IMG/VR virus record: IMGVR_UViG_3300009104_000933
Span: 1-21,544 of that record
Reading direction: 5' to 3' (one strand)
Length of the DNA: 21,544 nucleotides
From: a virus
This document shows, piece by piece, positions 1 through 6,625 of the stretch. The translations under genes and the position numbers were made by a program. The notes below the pieces were generated by a model. That model made no database searches, was not told the origin of the DNA, and saw nothing but the letters and a program-made list of their open reading frames with translations. The number at the start of each line of letters is the position of its first letter. Position 1 is the stretch's first letter.

Positions 1-130
1 ACTTTCCATTGTCAATGCATCACAAGCACAAAGTCCTTTAGCCCCAATGAGTCAGATTAAAGTTCTACCACACAAAGAAAAAGATGAGTGGAACCTAGTC
101 GCGAAGTACAACATTGGGACAGCTAAATGA
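1..130 (+). CDS. C-terminal end of an unknown phage protein (partial)
   Basis: The frame beginning at base 2 is open from the window edge to TGA at 128-130 and gives about 42 C-terminal residues, ending NIGTAK. The stop overlaps the ATG of the lipase gene (ATGA at 127-130), the compact junction used throughout this window, which supports it as a real gene. No motif can be recognised in so short a tail and the start lies outside the window, so no function is proposed. Confidence 0.6.
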   Translation, partial: LSIVNASQAQSPLAPMSQIKVLPHKEKDEWNLVAKYNIGTAK

Positions 131-894
131 TAGAATATTTACACGAAACAGAACGCAGAACATTAATGGCAAAATTTGCCAAGTACGCATATATGAATCT
201 TTCAGATGCTAGACAAGCAGCAAAAAGAGAAGGGTTCATCAAAACAGAGCTTTTTGATATTGAAGGAGCTCAAACATATATTTTCTTTAATGATAAAGAT
301 TTAATTATTTCTTGCCGTGGAACTCAACCTTCAGAAATGAATGATATAATGGCAGACTTAGAAGTATTTAAATCTGATTCAGTTACAGGAACAAAAATAC
401 ATCAAGGTTTTAAAGAAGAAGTTGATAAGGTTTATAATCTAGTTGAAGAACGGGTTGAAAGATTAGCAGGTCATAAAATTTGGTGTACAGGCCATTCTCT
501 CGGAGGAGCGATGGCAACTATACTAGCACAAAGATTAGAGTTTGCTGGTGGCCATGATGTAGATACATTATACACTTATGGATCACCAAGAGCTGGTGGA
601 CCAAAATTTAGAAAATGGTGTGATAAACATTTAAATCATCAAAGATTTGTTAATAATAATGATGTTGTTCCTTGTGTGCCTACATTTTTAAGATGGCGAC
701 ATACAGGGAATTGTAATTACATTAAATCAACAGGTGAAGTAACAAACTTAGGTCGTTGGAGTTCAGAAAGAATTAGAGATAAGGGTTTAAGTTTATTTAA
801 AACTATCTTTAAAGGAAGATTAGATTTAATAGCAGATCATAATATAGATGATTACATTTTTCACCTAGAGGCAGCTTCAATTCATCATAAATAG
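127..894 (+). CDS. Class 3 (fungal-type) lipase, alpha/beta hydrolase
   Basis: A 255-residue protein of the Lipase_3 family, which hydrolyses ester bonds in lipids. The nucleophile elbow GHSLGG is at 122-127 with Ser124. The probable triad partners are Asp179 in NNNDVVP and His238 in ADHNIDDY, both in the family's usual order and spacing. CRGT near residue 63 matches the oxyanion strand region, and YGSPRAGG (151-158) is a standard conserved block after the serine. No signal peptide is visible, so it probably acts in the cytoplasm or is carried in the virion. The start ATG overlaps the previous stop; a Met14 start is possible. Attack on host membrane lipid or release of fatty acids for reuse are both plausible roles, but the substrate cannot be read from sequence. 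Confidence 0.88.
   Translation: MIEYLHETERRTLMAKFAKYAYMNLSDARQAAKREGFIKTELFDIEGAQTYIFFNDKDLIISCRGTQPSEMNDIMADLEVFKSDSVTGTKIHQGFKEEVDKVYNLVEERVERLAGHKIWCTGHSLGGAMATILAQRLEFAGGHDVDTLYTYGSPRAGGPKFRKWCDKHLNHQRFVNNNDVVPCVPTFLRWRHTGNCNYIKSTGEVTNLGRWSSERIRDKGLSLFKTIFKGRLDLIADHNIDDYIFHLEAASIHHK
886..893 (+). promoter_or_regulatory. Possible T4-type late promoter (CATAAATA)
   Basis: CATAAATA fits the NATAAATA late-promoter form described for marine T4-like phages, one base off T4 TATAAATA. It ends 7 bases before the ATG at 901, so a transcript from it would be almost leaderless. It overlaps the stop codon of the lipase gene. Such AT-rich octamers occur often by chance here, so this is weak. Confidence 0.25.
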
Positions 895-900
895 TATATT

Positions 901-1200
901 ATGTATTGGTTTTTATTAAGAAGTATCATGTCTGCTGTATTAGGCAGTCAGTTTTATAAATGGTATGCAACTACTAAGATAGGCATATACTTTCAGAACA
1001 GACTTGATCAATTTATGGAATATATCTCACAAAAGTATGATATTGAGATTATGAAAAAACAATCAAAATTTGAACAAGATTATCCTTTAATGATGAAACG
1101 AATTGAAAAACTTGAAAAATGGACACACCCAGATAGAAAAAGACAATTCGAGAAAAAGATTAGAGATATTGAAAAGAGATTAGACGATGGAGAAATTTAA
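901..1200 (+). CDS. Small coiled-coil protein, unknown function
   Basis: A 99-residue protein not recognised as a member of any family. The first 30 residues are hydrophobic and aromatic and could form a membrane-associated helix. From about residue 35 to the end it is highly charged with a heptad-like pattern (MMKRIEKLEKW, then FEKKIRDIEKRLDD), which suggests a coiled coil. It starts 6 bases after the lipase stop and overlaps the RimK-like gene by 14 bases, so the three genes are probably co-transcribed. A role with either neighbour is possible but unsupported. Confidence 0.7.
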   Translation: MYWFLLRSIMSAVLGSQFYKWYATTKIGIYFQNRLDQFMEYISQKYDIEIMKKQSKFEQDYPLMMKRIEKLEKWTHPDRKRQFEKKIRDIEKRLDDGEI

Positions 1201-2566
1201 ATCATTTTTAGAAGAACAGAAGGGTGAAAAATATAAAATCTTAGTAATTTCTTCTAAACCAAAAGAAAGTGAAATGTTTCATACAGCAAAGCGATTTGTT
1301 GAGGAAGGAAAGGAAGCAGGACATGAAGTTTATATTGTACAAGTAGAAAGTGCTTACATAAGATTTGAAGATGGTGCTTATTATGTTCATAATGTAGACG
1401 ATAAAAAAGGATTTGAAATAAGTGCTAATGATACTGTAGCGTTTGTTCGTGGTTCAGTAAGATTAAAAAAGAGTTGGTTAGACATACTTTCTCAATTAGA
1501 AAAGGTTGGAGTATGTATGGTCAACAGCAGACAAACTGTTGAATTAACTTCTGACAAATATAGAACTTATTTAAAATTAATGGACTTTGGTTTAACACAA
1601 CCTAAAACAGTTCTTATACCAAATAAAGATGGAGTTGATGCCGCATTAGAAACTTTAGATAGTGAATTTCCAATTATAATGAAAACCCTAGAAGGGTCAA
1701 AAGGTGTTGGAGTTTTATTTGTTGAATCAGAACGCTCATTAACTTCTTTAGTTCAATTACTTTATAATCAAGATGAAGAATCAGATTTATTAATTCAAGA
1801 ATTTAAAAAAACAGATTATGATGTCCGCGTCATAGTACTCGGAGGTAAAGTCATCGGTGCAATGCAAAGAGCTGTAGTTAAAGGAGATTTCCGTTCAAAT
1901 GTATCTCAAGGTGCAGAAGTTAAAGAATTTGATTTAACAGATTTAGAAGTTGAACAAAGTTTATTAGCAGCCAAAGCAGTAGATGGTGCATGGGCAGCAG
2001 TTGATTTTATACCTTCAGAGAATAGAGAAACAGAACCACCTTATATTTTAGAAGTTAATCATTCACCTGGAACAGGTGGAATTGAAAAGGCAACTGGAAT
2101 TAATATAGTAAAATCAGTTATTGATTATTATGTTGATCCAGATAATAGATATTCTGTACCCACACAATGTGGATATTATGAAACTTTAGAAGTAAAACCA
2201 TTTGGTCCTCTAGTAGCTAAGTTTGATACAGGTAATTCAGTACACAATGTTTTACATGCAGAAGATGTCAAAGTATCAGGTAAAAAAATTAGTTTTAAAT
2301 TAAATGGTAAAAGAATTTCAACAAAATTACAAGGAACATATACTTCTGTAACAGGTGGTGGAGAAGATGAAAGATATATTGTTAAATTAGATTGTAATTT
2401 TGGAGGTACTGATTATACAGATATAGAATTCGGGTTAGATGATCGGAGTAGAATGGGAACTGATGTACTACTTGACAGAGATATAATGACTAGATTCAAT
2501 GTAGTTGTAAATCCCAACAGAAAGTATGTAGTTACAACTAAATTTGTTATAAATAAAGATACCTAA
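1187..2566 (+). CDS. rimK: RimK-type ATP-grasp ligase fused to RimB-like retropepsin domain
   Basis: A 459-residue two-domain protein. Residues ~15-320 form a RimK-like ATP-grasp glutamate ligase: nucleotide-binding Lys166 with glycine-rich EGSKGVGV (169-176), QEF (204-206), DVRV (212-215), the RSNVSQGA loop (236-243) and the metal-binding EVNHSPG (289-295). RimK adds glutamates to the C-terminus of ribosomal protein S6. Residues ~330-450 match the RimB/ATP-dependent zinc-protease-like fold: catalytic-type DTG at 347-349, LHAEDV after it, DDRSRMGTDVLLDRD (418-432) and a closing VNPNRKYVV. RimB homologues, usually encoded by a separate gene near rimK, trim the poly-glutamate tail. Fusion would put writer and eraser in one chain. 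S6 as the target here is inferred from the family. It overlaps the preceding gene. Confidence 0.85.
   Translation: MEKFKSFLEEQKGEKYKILVISSKPKESEMFHTAKRFVEEGKEAGHEVYIVQVESAYIRFEDGAYYVHNVDDKKGFEISANDTVAFVRGSVRLKKSWLDILSQLEKVGVCMVNSRQTVELTSDKYRTYLKLMDFGLTQPKTVLIPNKDGVDAALETLDSEFPIIMKTLEGSKGVGVLFVESERSLTSLVQLLYNQDEESDLLIQEFKKTDYDVRVIVLGGKVIGAMQRAVVKGDFRSNVSQGAEVKEFDLTDLEVEQSLLAAKAVDGAWAAVDFIPSENRETEPPYILEVNHSPGTGGIEKATGINIVKSVIDYYVDPDNRYSVPTQCGYYETLEVKPFGPLVAKFDTGNSVHNVLHAEDVKVSGKKISFKLNGKRISTKLQGTYTSVTGGGEDERYIVKLDCNFGGTDYTDIEFGLDDRSRMGTDVLLDRDIMTRFNVVVNPNRKYVVTTKFVINKDT
2548..2555 (+). promoter_or_regulatory. T4-type late promoter candidate (TATAAATA)
   Basis: An exact TATAAATA match inside the last codons of the rimK-like gene. 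A start about 6-8 bases downstream would give a leader of about 28 bases before the ATG at 2590, including the AGAGGA ribosome binding site at 2577-2582. The position is sensible, but exact matches are expected a few times by chance in DNA this AT-rich. Confidence 0.4.
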
Positions 2567-2589
2567 CTAAAAAAATAGAGGAAAAAACT

Positions 2590-2751
2590 ATGATAGATTG
2601 GATGAAGGCCAGATTGGCTGAAAGAACATCATGGGACGGAGCCACTATTGTAGCCATGAGTTTAATGGTATTGCTTGCAGCACCTATTCTTAAACTCCTT
2701 GCATGGCCAGCATTAGTTTACGGCTTGTGGACATTGTATAAAGAAGAATAA
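2590..2751 (+). CDS. Small membrane protein, conserved in marine T4-like phages
   Basis: A 53-residue protein beginning MIDWMKARLAERTSWDG. A charged N-terminal helix is followed by a hydrophobic stretch from about residue 18 to 49 that would form one or two membrane segments, ending YKEE. The start has a good ribosome binding site (AGAGGA, 8 bases upstream), a late-promoter match lies 35 bases upstream, and a strong terminator follows 30 bases after the stop, so this is a well-delimited gene. From memory, similar short proteins with an ERTSWDG motif occur in marine cyanophage genomes as hypothetical proteins. Function unknown. Confidence 0.75.
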   Translation: MIDWMKARLAERTSWDGATIVAMSLMVLLAAPILKLLAWPALVYGLWTLYKEE

Positions 2752-2780
2752 TTCTTTAATACAGAATAAATTATAATTTA

Positions 2781-2809
2781 AAAGGCGTGTTTTAGACACG
2801 CCTTTTTTT
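2781..2809 (+). terminator. Rho-independent terminator
   Basis: A perfect 8-bp stem AGGCGTGT / ACACGCCT (2783-2790 and 2796-2803) with loop TTTAG, followed by a run of seven T. It ends transcription of the block up to the small membrane protein and separates it from the curli-like operon. Confidence 0.92.
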
Positions 2810-2816
2810 ATAAATA
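2809..2816 (+). promoter_or_regulatory. T4-type late promoter for the curli-like operon (TATAAATA)
   Basis: An exact TATAAATA begins on the last T of the terminator run. Expected initiation is around 2822-2824, leaving a short leader with AGAGGAAA (2824-2831) before the ATG at 2836. Terminator followed at once by late promoter is a classic T4-type boundary. It implies that the operon from 2836 to 9262 is expressed late, by phage-modified RNA polymerase. Confidence 0.65.
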
Positions 2817-2835
2817 GTACTATAGAGGAAATATT

Positions 2836-3129
2836 ATGACTATATTACAATTTATGAGTGAAGTGGGTGTACCAATAACCGGTGCTGTTGTAATGGCTTT
2901 TTTCATTTATCTGACACTAAAATATATCTTAGATTCAGTAGTGTCACAAGTAAAAAGCATTGAAAATATTGTCACTATGTTAGAAACTAGGGCAAGAGTA
3001 ATGAATAATGACATTTTGAGAATTGATTTGTTAGTCAGTTCAGCATTAGAGTTGACCCCACCCATTGATAGAGTGGCACGAGCTGAGAATTTTGTTGAAG
3101 ATGGTTCGATAGATGCAAGGAGAGACTAA
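2836..3129 (+). CDS. Small membrane-anchored coiled-coil protein A
   Basis: A 97-residue protein with one N-terminal membrane segment (about residues 8-34: GVPITGAVVMAFFIYLTLKY and on) followed by a soluble helical region with heptad-like hydrophobics (VKSIENIVTMLETRARVMNN) and an acidic tail. It is the first gene after the late promoter and has ribosome binding site AGAGGA. The next gene overlaps it by one base (TAATG) and has the same architecture, so the two are probably a duplicated pair. The shape resembles small phage holin-like (BhlA/UviB) proteins, but there is no specific motif. An assembly or anchoring factor for the curli-like system is an alternative. Confidence 0.75.
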   Translation: MTILQFMSEVGVPITGAVVMAFFIYLTLKYILDSVVSQVKSIENIVTMLETRARVMNNDILRIDLLVSSALELTPPIDRVARAENFVEDGSIDARRD

Positions 3130-3404
3130 TGGATAAGTTAGCCTCTGCTATAGCTGAATTCGGATTCCCTGTCATTATGGCTTTGGGAATGGGTTATTTT
3201 ATATGGTATGTCTGGAAAGTCATTACTCTACAAATTAAACCCGCTTTAGGCAAACTCTTTGCTTCCAGTATTAAATTAACTGATCAATTAAGAATGTTAG
3301 ATCAGGATATGATTAGACTCCAACAGAAGATTAATGTTGTTTTAGAATATAGAGAAAGACAAAAATTAATAGAAGGGTCAGGAGAAGAAGAAAAAGATGA
3401 TTAA
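3129..3404 (+). CDS. Small membrane-anchored coiled-coil protein B
   Basis: A 91-residue protein with the same plan as its upstream neighbour: MDKLASAIAEFGFPVIMALG leads into a membrane helix (about residues 11-33), then a helical region (about 45-80, LTDQLRMLDQDMIRLQQKIN) and a strongly acidic tail. The shared pattern (short helix, G-x-P, hydrophobic segment with F-I-x-Y, then coiled coil) suggests a tandem duplicate that could form hetero-oligomers. It overlaps the downstream CsgF gene by 8 bases. Holin-like or scaffold roles are both possible. Confidence 0.75.
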   Translation: MDKLASAIAEFGFPVIMALGMGYFIWYVWKVITLQIKPALGKLFASSIKLTDQLRMLDQDMIRLQQKINVVLEYRERQKLIEGSGEEEKDD

Positions 3405-3921
3405 GTTTTTAACCAGTATATTTATTATAGGAGTTTTGTTTTTACATGCTTCTAATGTATATACGGATGAATTAACACACAAATTTAAAAATCCAAGTTT
3501 TAGTGGGGTTGGCACATCATCTCATTATCTTACAGTAGAGAATCAAGAGAAATCTAGGAGAGATGGTATTCAAGATGATATTGAATCTGCTTTAAAACAA
3601 GCAGAAAGAGATGCAGAAAACACTACATTAGCTAAATTTTTTAGGAATCTTGAGAGTAGAATTTACGCTCAATTAAGTAAACAGCTAGTAGAAAGTTTAT
3701 TTGCAACTTGCGATCCTGTAGATGTTACATGCACACAAACTACATTTGGTAGTTTTGTTTTAGAAGGTAATCAAATTACTTATCAAAAAACAACTTGCGA
3801 TTCAAGCCTTTGGGCGTGTACACAAGACGAGGAAGTTATAGTTATGACGATTATTGGAGAAGATGGAACTGAAACAATTATAGTTATACCTATAGGAGCA
3901 GGTAGTACAGGCGGTGGTTAA
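3397..3921 (+). CDS. csgF: CsgF-like curli assembly protein
   Basis: A 174-residue exported protein. A signal peptide covers about residues 1-22 (MIKFLTSIFIIGVLFLHASN). The mature N-terminus carries THKFKNPSFSGVG, which matches the QFRNPNFGG segment of CsgF that plugs into the CsgG pore. The helical middle (DIESALKQAE to LSKQLVESLF) and final beta strands (QITYQKT, EEVIVMTIIGEDGTE) follow the CsgF layout. CsgF sits with CsgG at the outer membrane and links the channel to fibre nucleation. Unusual features are two six-residue Cys loops (C-DPVDVT-C and C-DSSLWA-C) and a Gly-rich end. It overlaps csgG by 8 bases, so the pair is translationally coupled. Confidence 0.85.
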   Translation: MIKFLTSIFIIGVLFLHASNVYTDELTHKFKNPSFSGVGTSSHYLTVENQEKSRRDGIQDDIESALKQAERDAENTTLAKFFRNLESRIYAQLSKQLVESLFATCDPVDVTCTQTTFGSFVLEGNQITYQKTTCDSSLWACTQDEEVIVMTIIGEDGTETIIVIPIGAGSTGGG

Positions 3922-4798
3922 GAAGTTAATACCTATATTATTGCTTGCAGGACTCATGCATGGTTGTGCATCTTTTGTTTCTCCAGCTGGATTGGCTGAT
4001 AGAAACTGTGTAGGATTTATTGAGTGTGTAGAACCACCCAAAACAGTAGAACTTCCCACGCACGAAGAATTAAGAGGATTGCCACCGGCAGAAAAGATGC
4101 CAGTAGTTGCAGTATATAAATTTCTAGACAAAACAGGTCAAAGAAAACAAAAAGGTGATGTCGCAATGTTTTCTACAGCAGTGACACAAGGAGCCGAAAC
4201 AATGTTAATTGATGCTCTAAAAACTGCCGGAAATGGACAATGGTTTAGAGTAGTAGAAAGAGTAGGAATAGATCATCTAACTAGAGAGCGACAAATAGTT
4301 AGAACTACTAGAGAACAATATGACGAAGAGGACGATACAGGTTTAGCACCACTCCTTTTCGCAGGAATAATTCTTGAAGGAGGTGTCATAGGATTTGATA
4401 CTAATATCGAGACAGGTGGTTGGGGAGCTAGATATCTCGGCATAGGTAAGTCACAAGCTTACAGGCGAGATATAGTTACTGTCCATCTAAGAGCAGTAAG
4501 TACGCTGACAGGAGAAATACTCCTAAATGTACAAACATCAAAAACTATTCTGTCGATCGCAGATGGTTATGATGTATTTAAGTTCATTGATATGGATACT
4601 CAACTTGTAGAAATAGAAGATGGTATGACAGAGAATGAATCAGTTACACGATCGCTTCGATCATGCATTGAAGCGGCAGTGTTAGAACTAATTTACCAAG
4701 GCGAGAAACAAGAGTTTTGGAAAATTAATTGGCCAGTAGAACCTACTGAAAATATAGAGGTTCCTGTGCCAGAAAATATAGAGGAAATAAGAGGATGA
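3914..4798 (+). CDS. csgG: CsgG-like curli secretion channel lipoprotein
   Basis: A 294-residue outer-membrane channel protein of the type VIII secretion system. It starts with GTG inside the csgF end. The lipoprotein signal ends LMHGC with Cys18 as the lipidated residue. Conserved CsgG blocks are VVAVYKFLDKTGQ (64-76), FSTAVTQGAETML (86-98), the EGGVIGFDTN region, GGWGARYLGIG, STLTGEIL, TSKTILS and a C-terminal W. In E. coli nine subunits form the pore, narrowed by Tyr51, Asn55 and Phe56 of the mature protein. Here Phe is kept (Phe86) but Asn is replaced by Met85 and no Tyr lies in the preceding loop (RKQKGDVAM), so the gate chemistry differs. An extra Cys loop (C-VGFIE-C) lies near the mature N-terminus. 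Confidence 0.93.
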   Translation: MVKKLIPILLLAGLMHGCASFVSPAGLADRNCVGFIECVEPPKTVELPTHEELRGLPPAEKMPVVAVYKFLDKTGQRKQKGDVAMFSTAVTQGAETMLIDALKTAGNGQWFRVVERVGIDHLTRERQIVRTTREQYDEEDDTGLAPLLFAGIILEGGVIGFDTNIETGGWGARYLGIGKSQAYRRDIVTVHLRAVSTLTGEILLNVQTSKTILSIADGYDVFKFIDMDTQLVEIEDGMTENESVTRSLRSCIEAAVLELIYQGEKQEFWKINWPVEPTENIEVPVPENIEEIRG

Positions 4799-5523
4799 AA
4801 ATGTTTAAAAGATATATCGCATTTCTACTTTTATTATGCCCCGTAGTTGTGTTCGCAGCAGCAAATGATAATAAAATATTATTAGATCAAAGTGGTGATA
4901 CACTTAAATTGTACATTGACCAAATAGGTTATGGTAACAAATTATGTGGAACAATATCATCATCTGATTGTGCTACTGACTGGATATTAACTGGTAATAC
5001 AAACACTATTGATATTGATATGCTTGGAAACTTAAACCAAATCTTTGGTCCAACACTATTTGATTCTACTGATATAGACTTAAAACTAGAAGGTAATTCA
5101 AATATATGGGATTGGAATGTAGGTTATGGTGGAAGTGCTGATACTTCAGTATTAGATATAGATGTAGATGGAAATTCTAATACTTTCGATATAGATTGGG
5201 CTTATTCAGCTTCGTCTGAAAGATTAGATTTTGACTTAGATATCACTGGTGGATCTAATGTCTGGAATATTGACATTAATGCAGATGATGTAACTTGGGA
5301 TGTAGATGTTATTGGAAGTTCAAATAACTTTTTAACAGCACAATCTGATGGTTCAGACCAATCTTTAACTTTAGAGTGGATTGGAAGTAGTGGTGACATA
5401 GATATTATTCAAAGTAGTGGAACTTGTGGTGGAAACATTACAAATTGCTTTGGAGTTATTAACGCGGAATTTGATTCAGAAAATGCAATTGTTGACATTA
5501 AACAAAAAGATACTGGCGACTAG
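4795..5523 (+). CDS. Curlin-like secreted repeat protein 1
   Basis: A 242-residue exported protein. A signal peptide covers residues 1-22 (ending VVVFA). The mature part has repeats of about 20-25 residues with alternating hydrophobic strands and turns of the form G-x-x-N: DQIGYGN, TGNTNTIDID, EGNSNIWDW, DGNSNTFDID, IGSSNNF. This is the CsgA/CsgB curlin beta-arch pattern, with many of the usual Gln positions replaced by Asp, so it is very acidic. It carries two Cys loops (C-GTISSSD-C and C-GGNITN-C). It directly follows csgG (ATGA overlap), and its 3' end overlaps the FecR gene. It is the likely substrate or fibre subunit of the CsgG channel. The role is inferred from repeats and context. Confidence 0.75.
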   Translation: MKMFKRYIAFLLLLCPVVVFAAANDNKILLDQSGDTLKLYIDQIGYGNKLCGTISSSDCATDWILTGNTNTIDIDMLGNLNQIFGPTLFDSTDIDLKLEGNSNIWDWNVGYGGSADTSVLDIDVDGNSNTFDIDWAYSASSERLDFDLDITGGSNVWNIDINADDVTWDVDVIGSSNNFLTAQSDGSDQSLTLEWIGSSGDIDIIQSSGTCGGNITNCFGVINAEFDSENAIVDIKQKDTGD

Positions 5524-6625
5524 TCTTTTATTGATTAGTAGCTTTGTCTTTGCGGATAATGTTGGTGATATAACCGAACACAAGGGTAGTGGTGGAATAA
5601 CCCGTCAAAGTGACAGTTTTCCAACTACCCTTGGATTAGGTGTAGAGATGTTAGATCATATAGTGACTGCTAATGGTCGTATAAAAATGACCTTTATAGA
5701 TGATACAGTATTACGATTGACGGAGCATACAGAGGTTACAATAGACGAGTACTATTATGACCCTAATCAAAAGGCGAGTGCTAGAATGGCGATGAATTTC
5801 GTGTCAGGAACGGCACGATTCGCTACAGGTCGATTAGGATTAGTACCGAAAGAGAATATTGTTATTACGACCCCGACAGCCACAATAGGCATTCGTGGGA
5901 CAGATTTTACTACATCAGTTGATGAATTGGGTAGGAGTTTAGTCATCTTATTACCAGAAACTGAATGTACAATAGATGGAGATTGTTCTCCTTCTGGTGA
6001 GATTACTGTAACCAATGATGGCGGAACAGTAACATTGACTGAAGCATATGCGGCAACGATGGTATCTTCTTTAGGTACAATACCAACAGAACCTGTAAGA
6101 CTTGATAATATAAATTTAAATATGATTGATAATATGTTTATTGTCAATCCACCAAAAGAGATTAAAAAGGCAGTCGAAGAAAGTTCTGCAGCAAAAAGTG
6201 ATACTAGTACTAGTATTTTAGACTTTACTGAACTTGATACAGATTACCTTGCTAAAGATTATTTAGCTAAAGATGAATTTGAATTTACTGAATTAGATAT
6301 GGATCTATTAGATGTAGATTTTTTACAAGATGTTTTAGTTGCTATTGAAACTGTAGACATACTAAAACGAGGAGCTCGAGCAGCCGAAGGAACACAAGAG
6401 TTTACTGGTACTAAGCTGGGGTTTGATAAAGAGACACAATATAATACTATAATTGATCAAGGAATGGGTCAGATATGGTTCTATAGAGAAGTTAATGGAG
6501 TAATTTCTGCTAGAATTCCTATAGGATCAAATACAACACTGGAGAGTACAAATGAAGATAAGAAAACTGTTATTACCGTTGGTGATGGGTCTAATGTTAT
6601 CATCATCATTAATCAGAGCGGATAA
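5483..6625 (+). CDS. FecR-domain exported protein
   Basis: Starting at ATG 5483 gives 380 residues with a clean signal peptide (MQLLTLNKKILATSLLLISS, cleavage after VFA at ~24). Upstream Met codons in this frame would bury it, so I chose 5483. Residues ~45-160 are a FecR domain: VEMLDHIVTANGRIKMTFID, then FVSGTARFATG and TATIGIRGTDF. FecR domains occur in periplasmic regulators and in surface proteins next to CHASE2 cyclases. The C-terminal half is acidic with a small repeat (DYLAKDYLAKDEF) and ends GDGSNVIIIINQSG, which looks like a curlin repeat. It contains a Cys loop (C-TIDGD-C). It overlaps the curlin-like genes on both sides, by 41 and 74 bases. Confidence 0.85.
   Translation: MQLLTLNKKILATSLLLISSFVFADNVGDITEHKGSGGITRQSDSFPTTLGLGVEMLDHIVTANGRIKMTFIDDTVLRLTEHTEVTIDEYYYDPNQKASARMAMNFVSGTARFATGRLGLVPKENIVITTPTATIGIRGTDFTTSVDELGRSLVILLPETECTIDGDCSPSGEITVTNDGGTVTLTEAYAATMVSSLGTIPTEPVRLDNINLNMIDNMFIVNPPKEIKKAVEESSAAKSDTSTSILDFTELDTDYLAKDYLAKDEFEFTELDMDLLDVDFLQDVLVAIETVDILKRGARAAEGTQEFTGTKLGFDKETQYNTIIDQGMGQIWFYREVNGVISARIPIGSNTTLESTNEDKKTVITVGDGSNVIIIINQSG

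Noticed and set aside
3802-4131. Reverse-strand frames at 3802-4131, 5767-6147, 7531-7926, 14466-14702 and others
   Set aside because: They lie wholly opposite well-supported genes, have no recognisable domains or ribosome binding sites, and would be the only genes on the minus strand.
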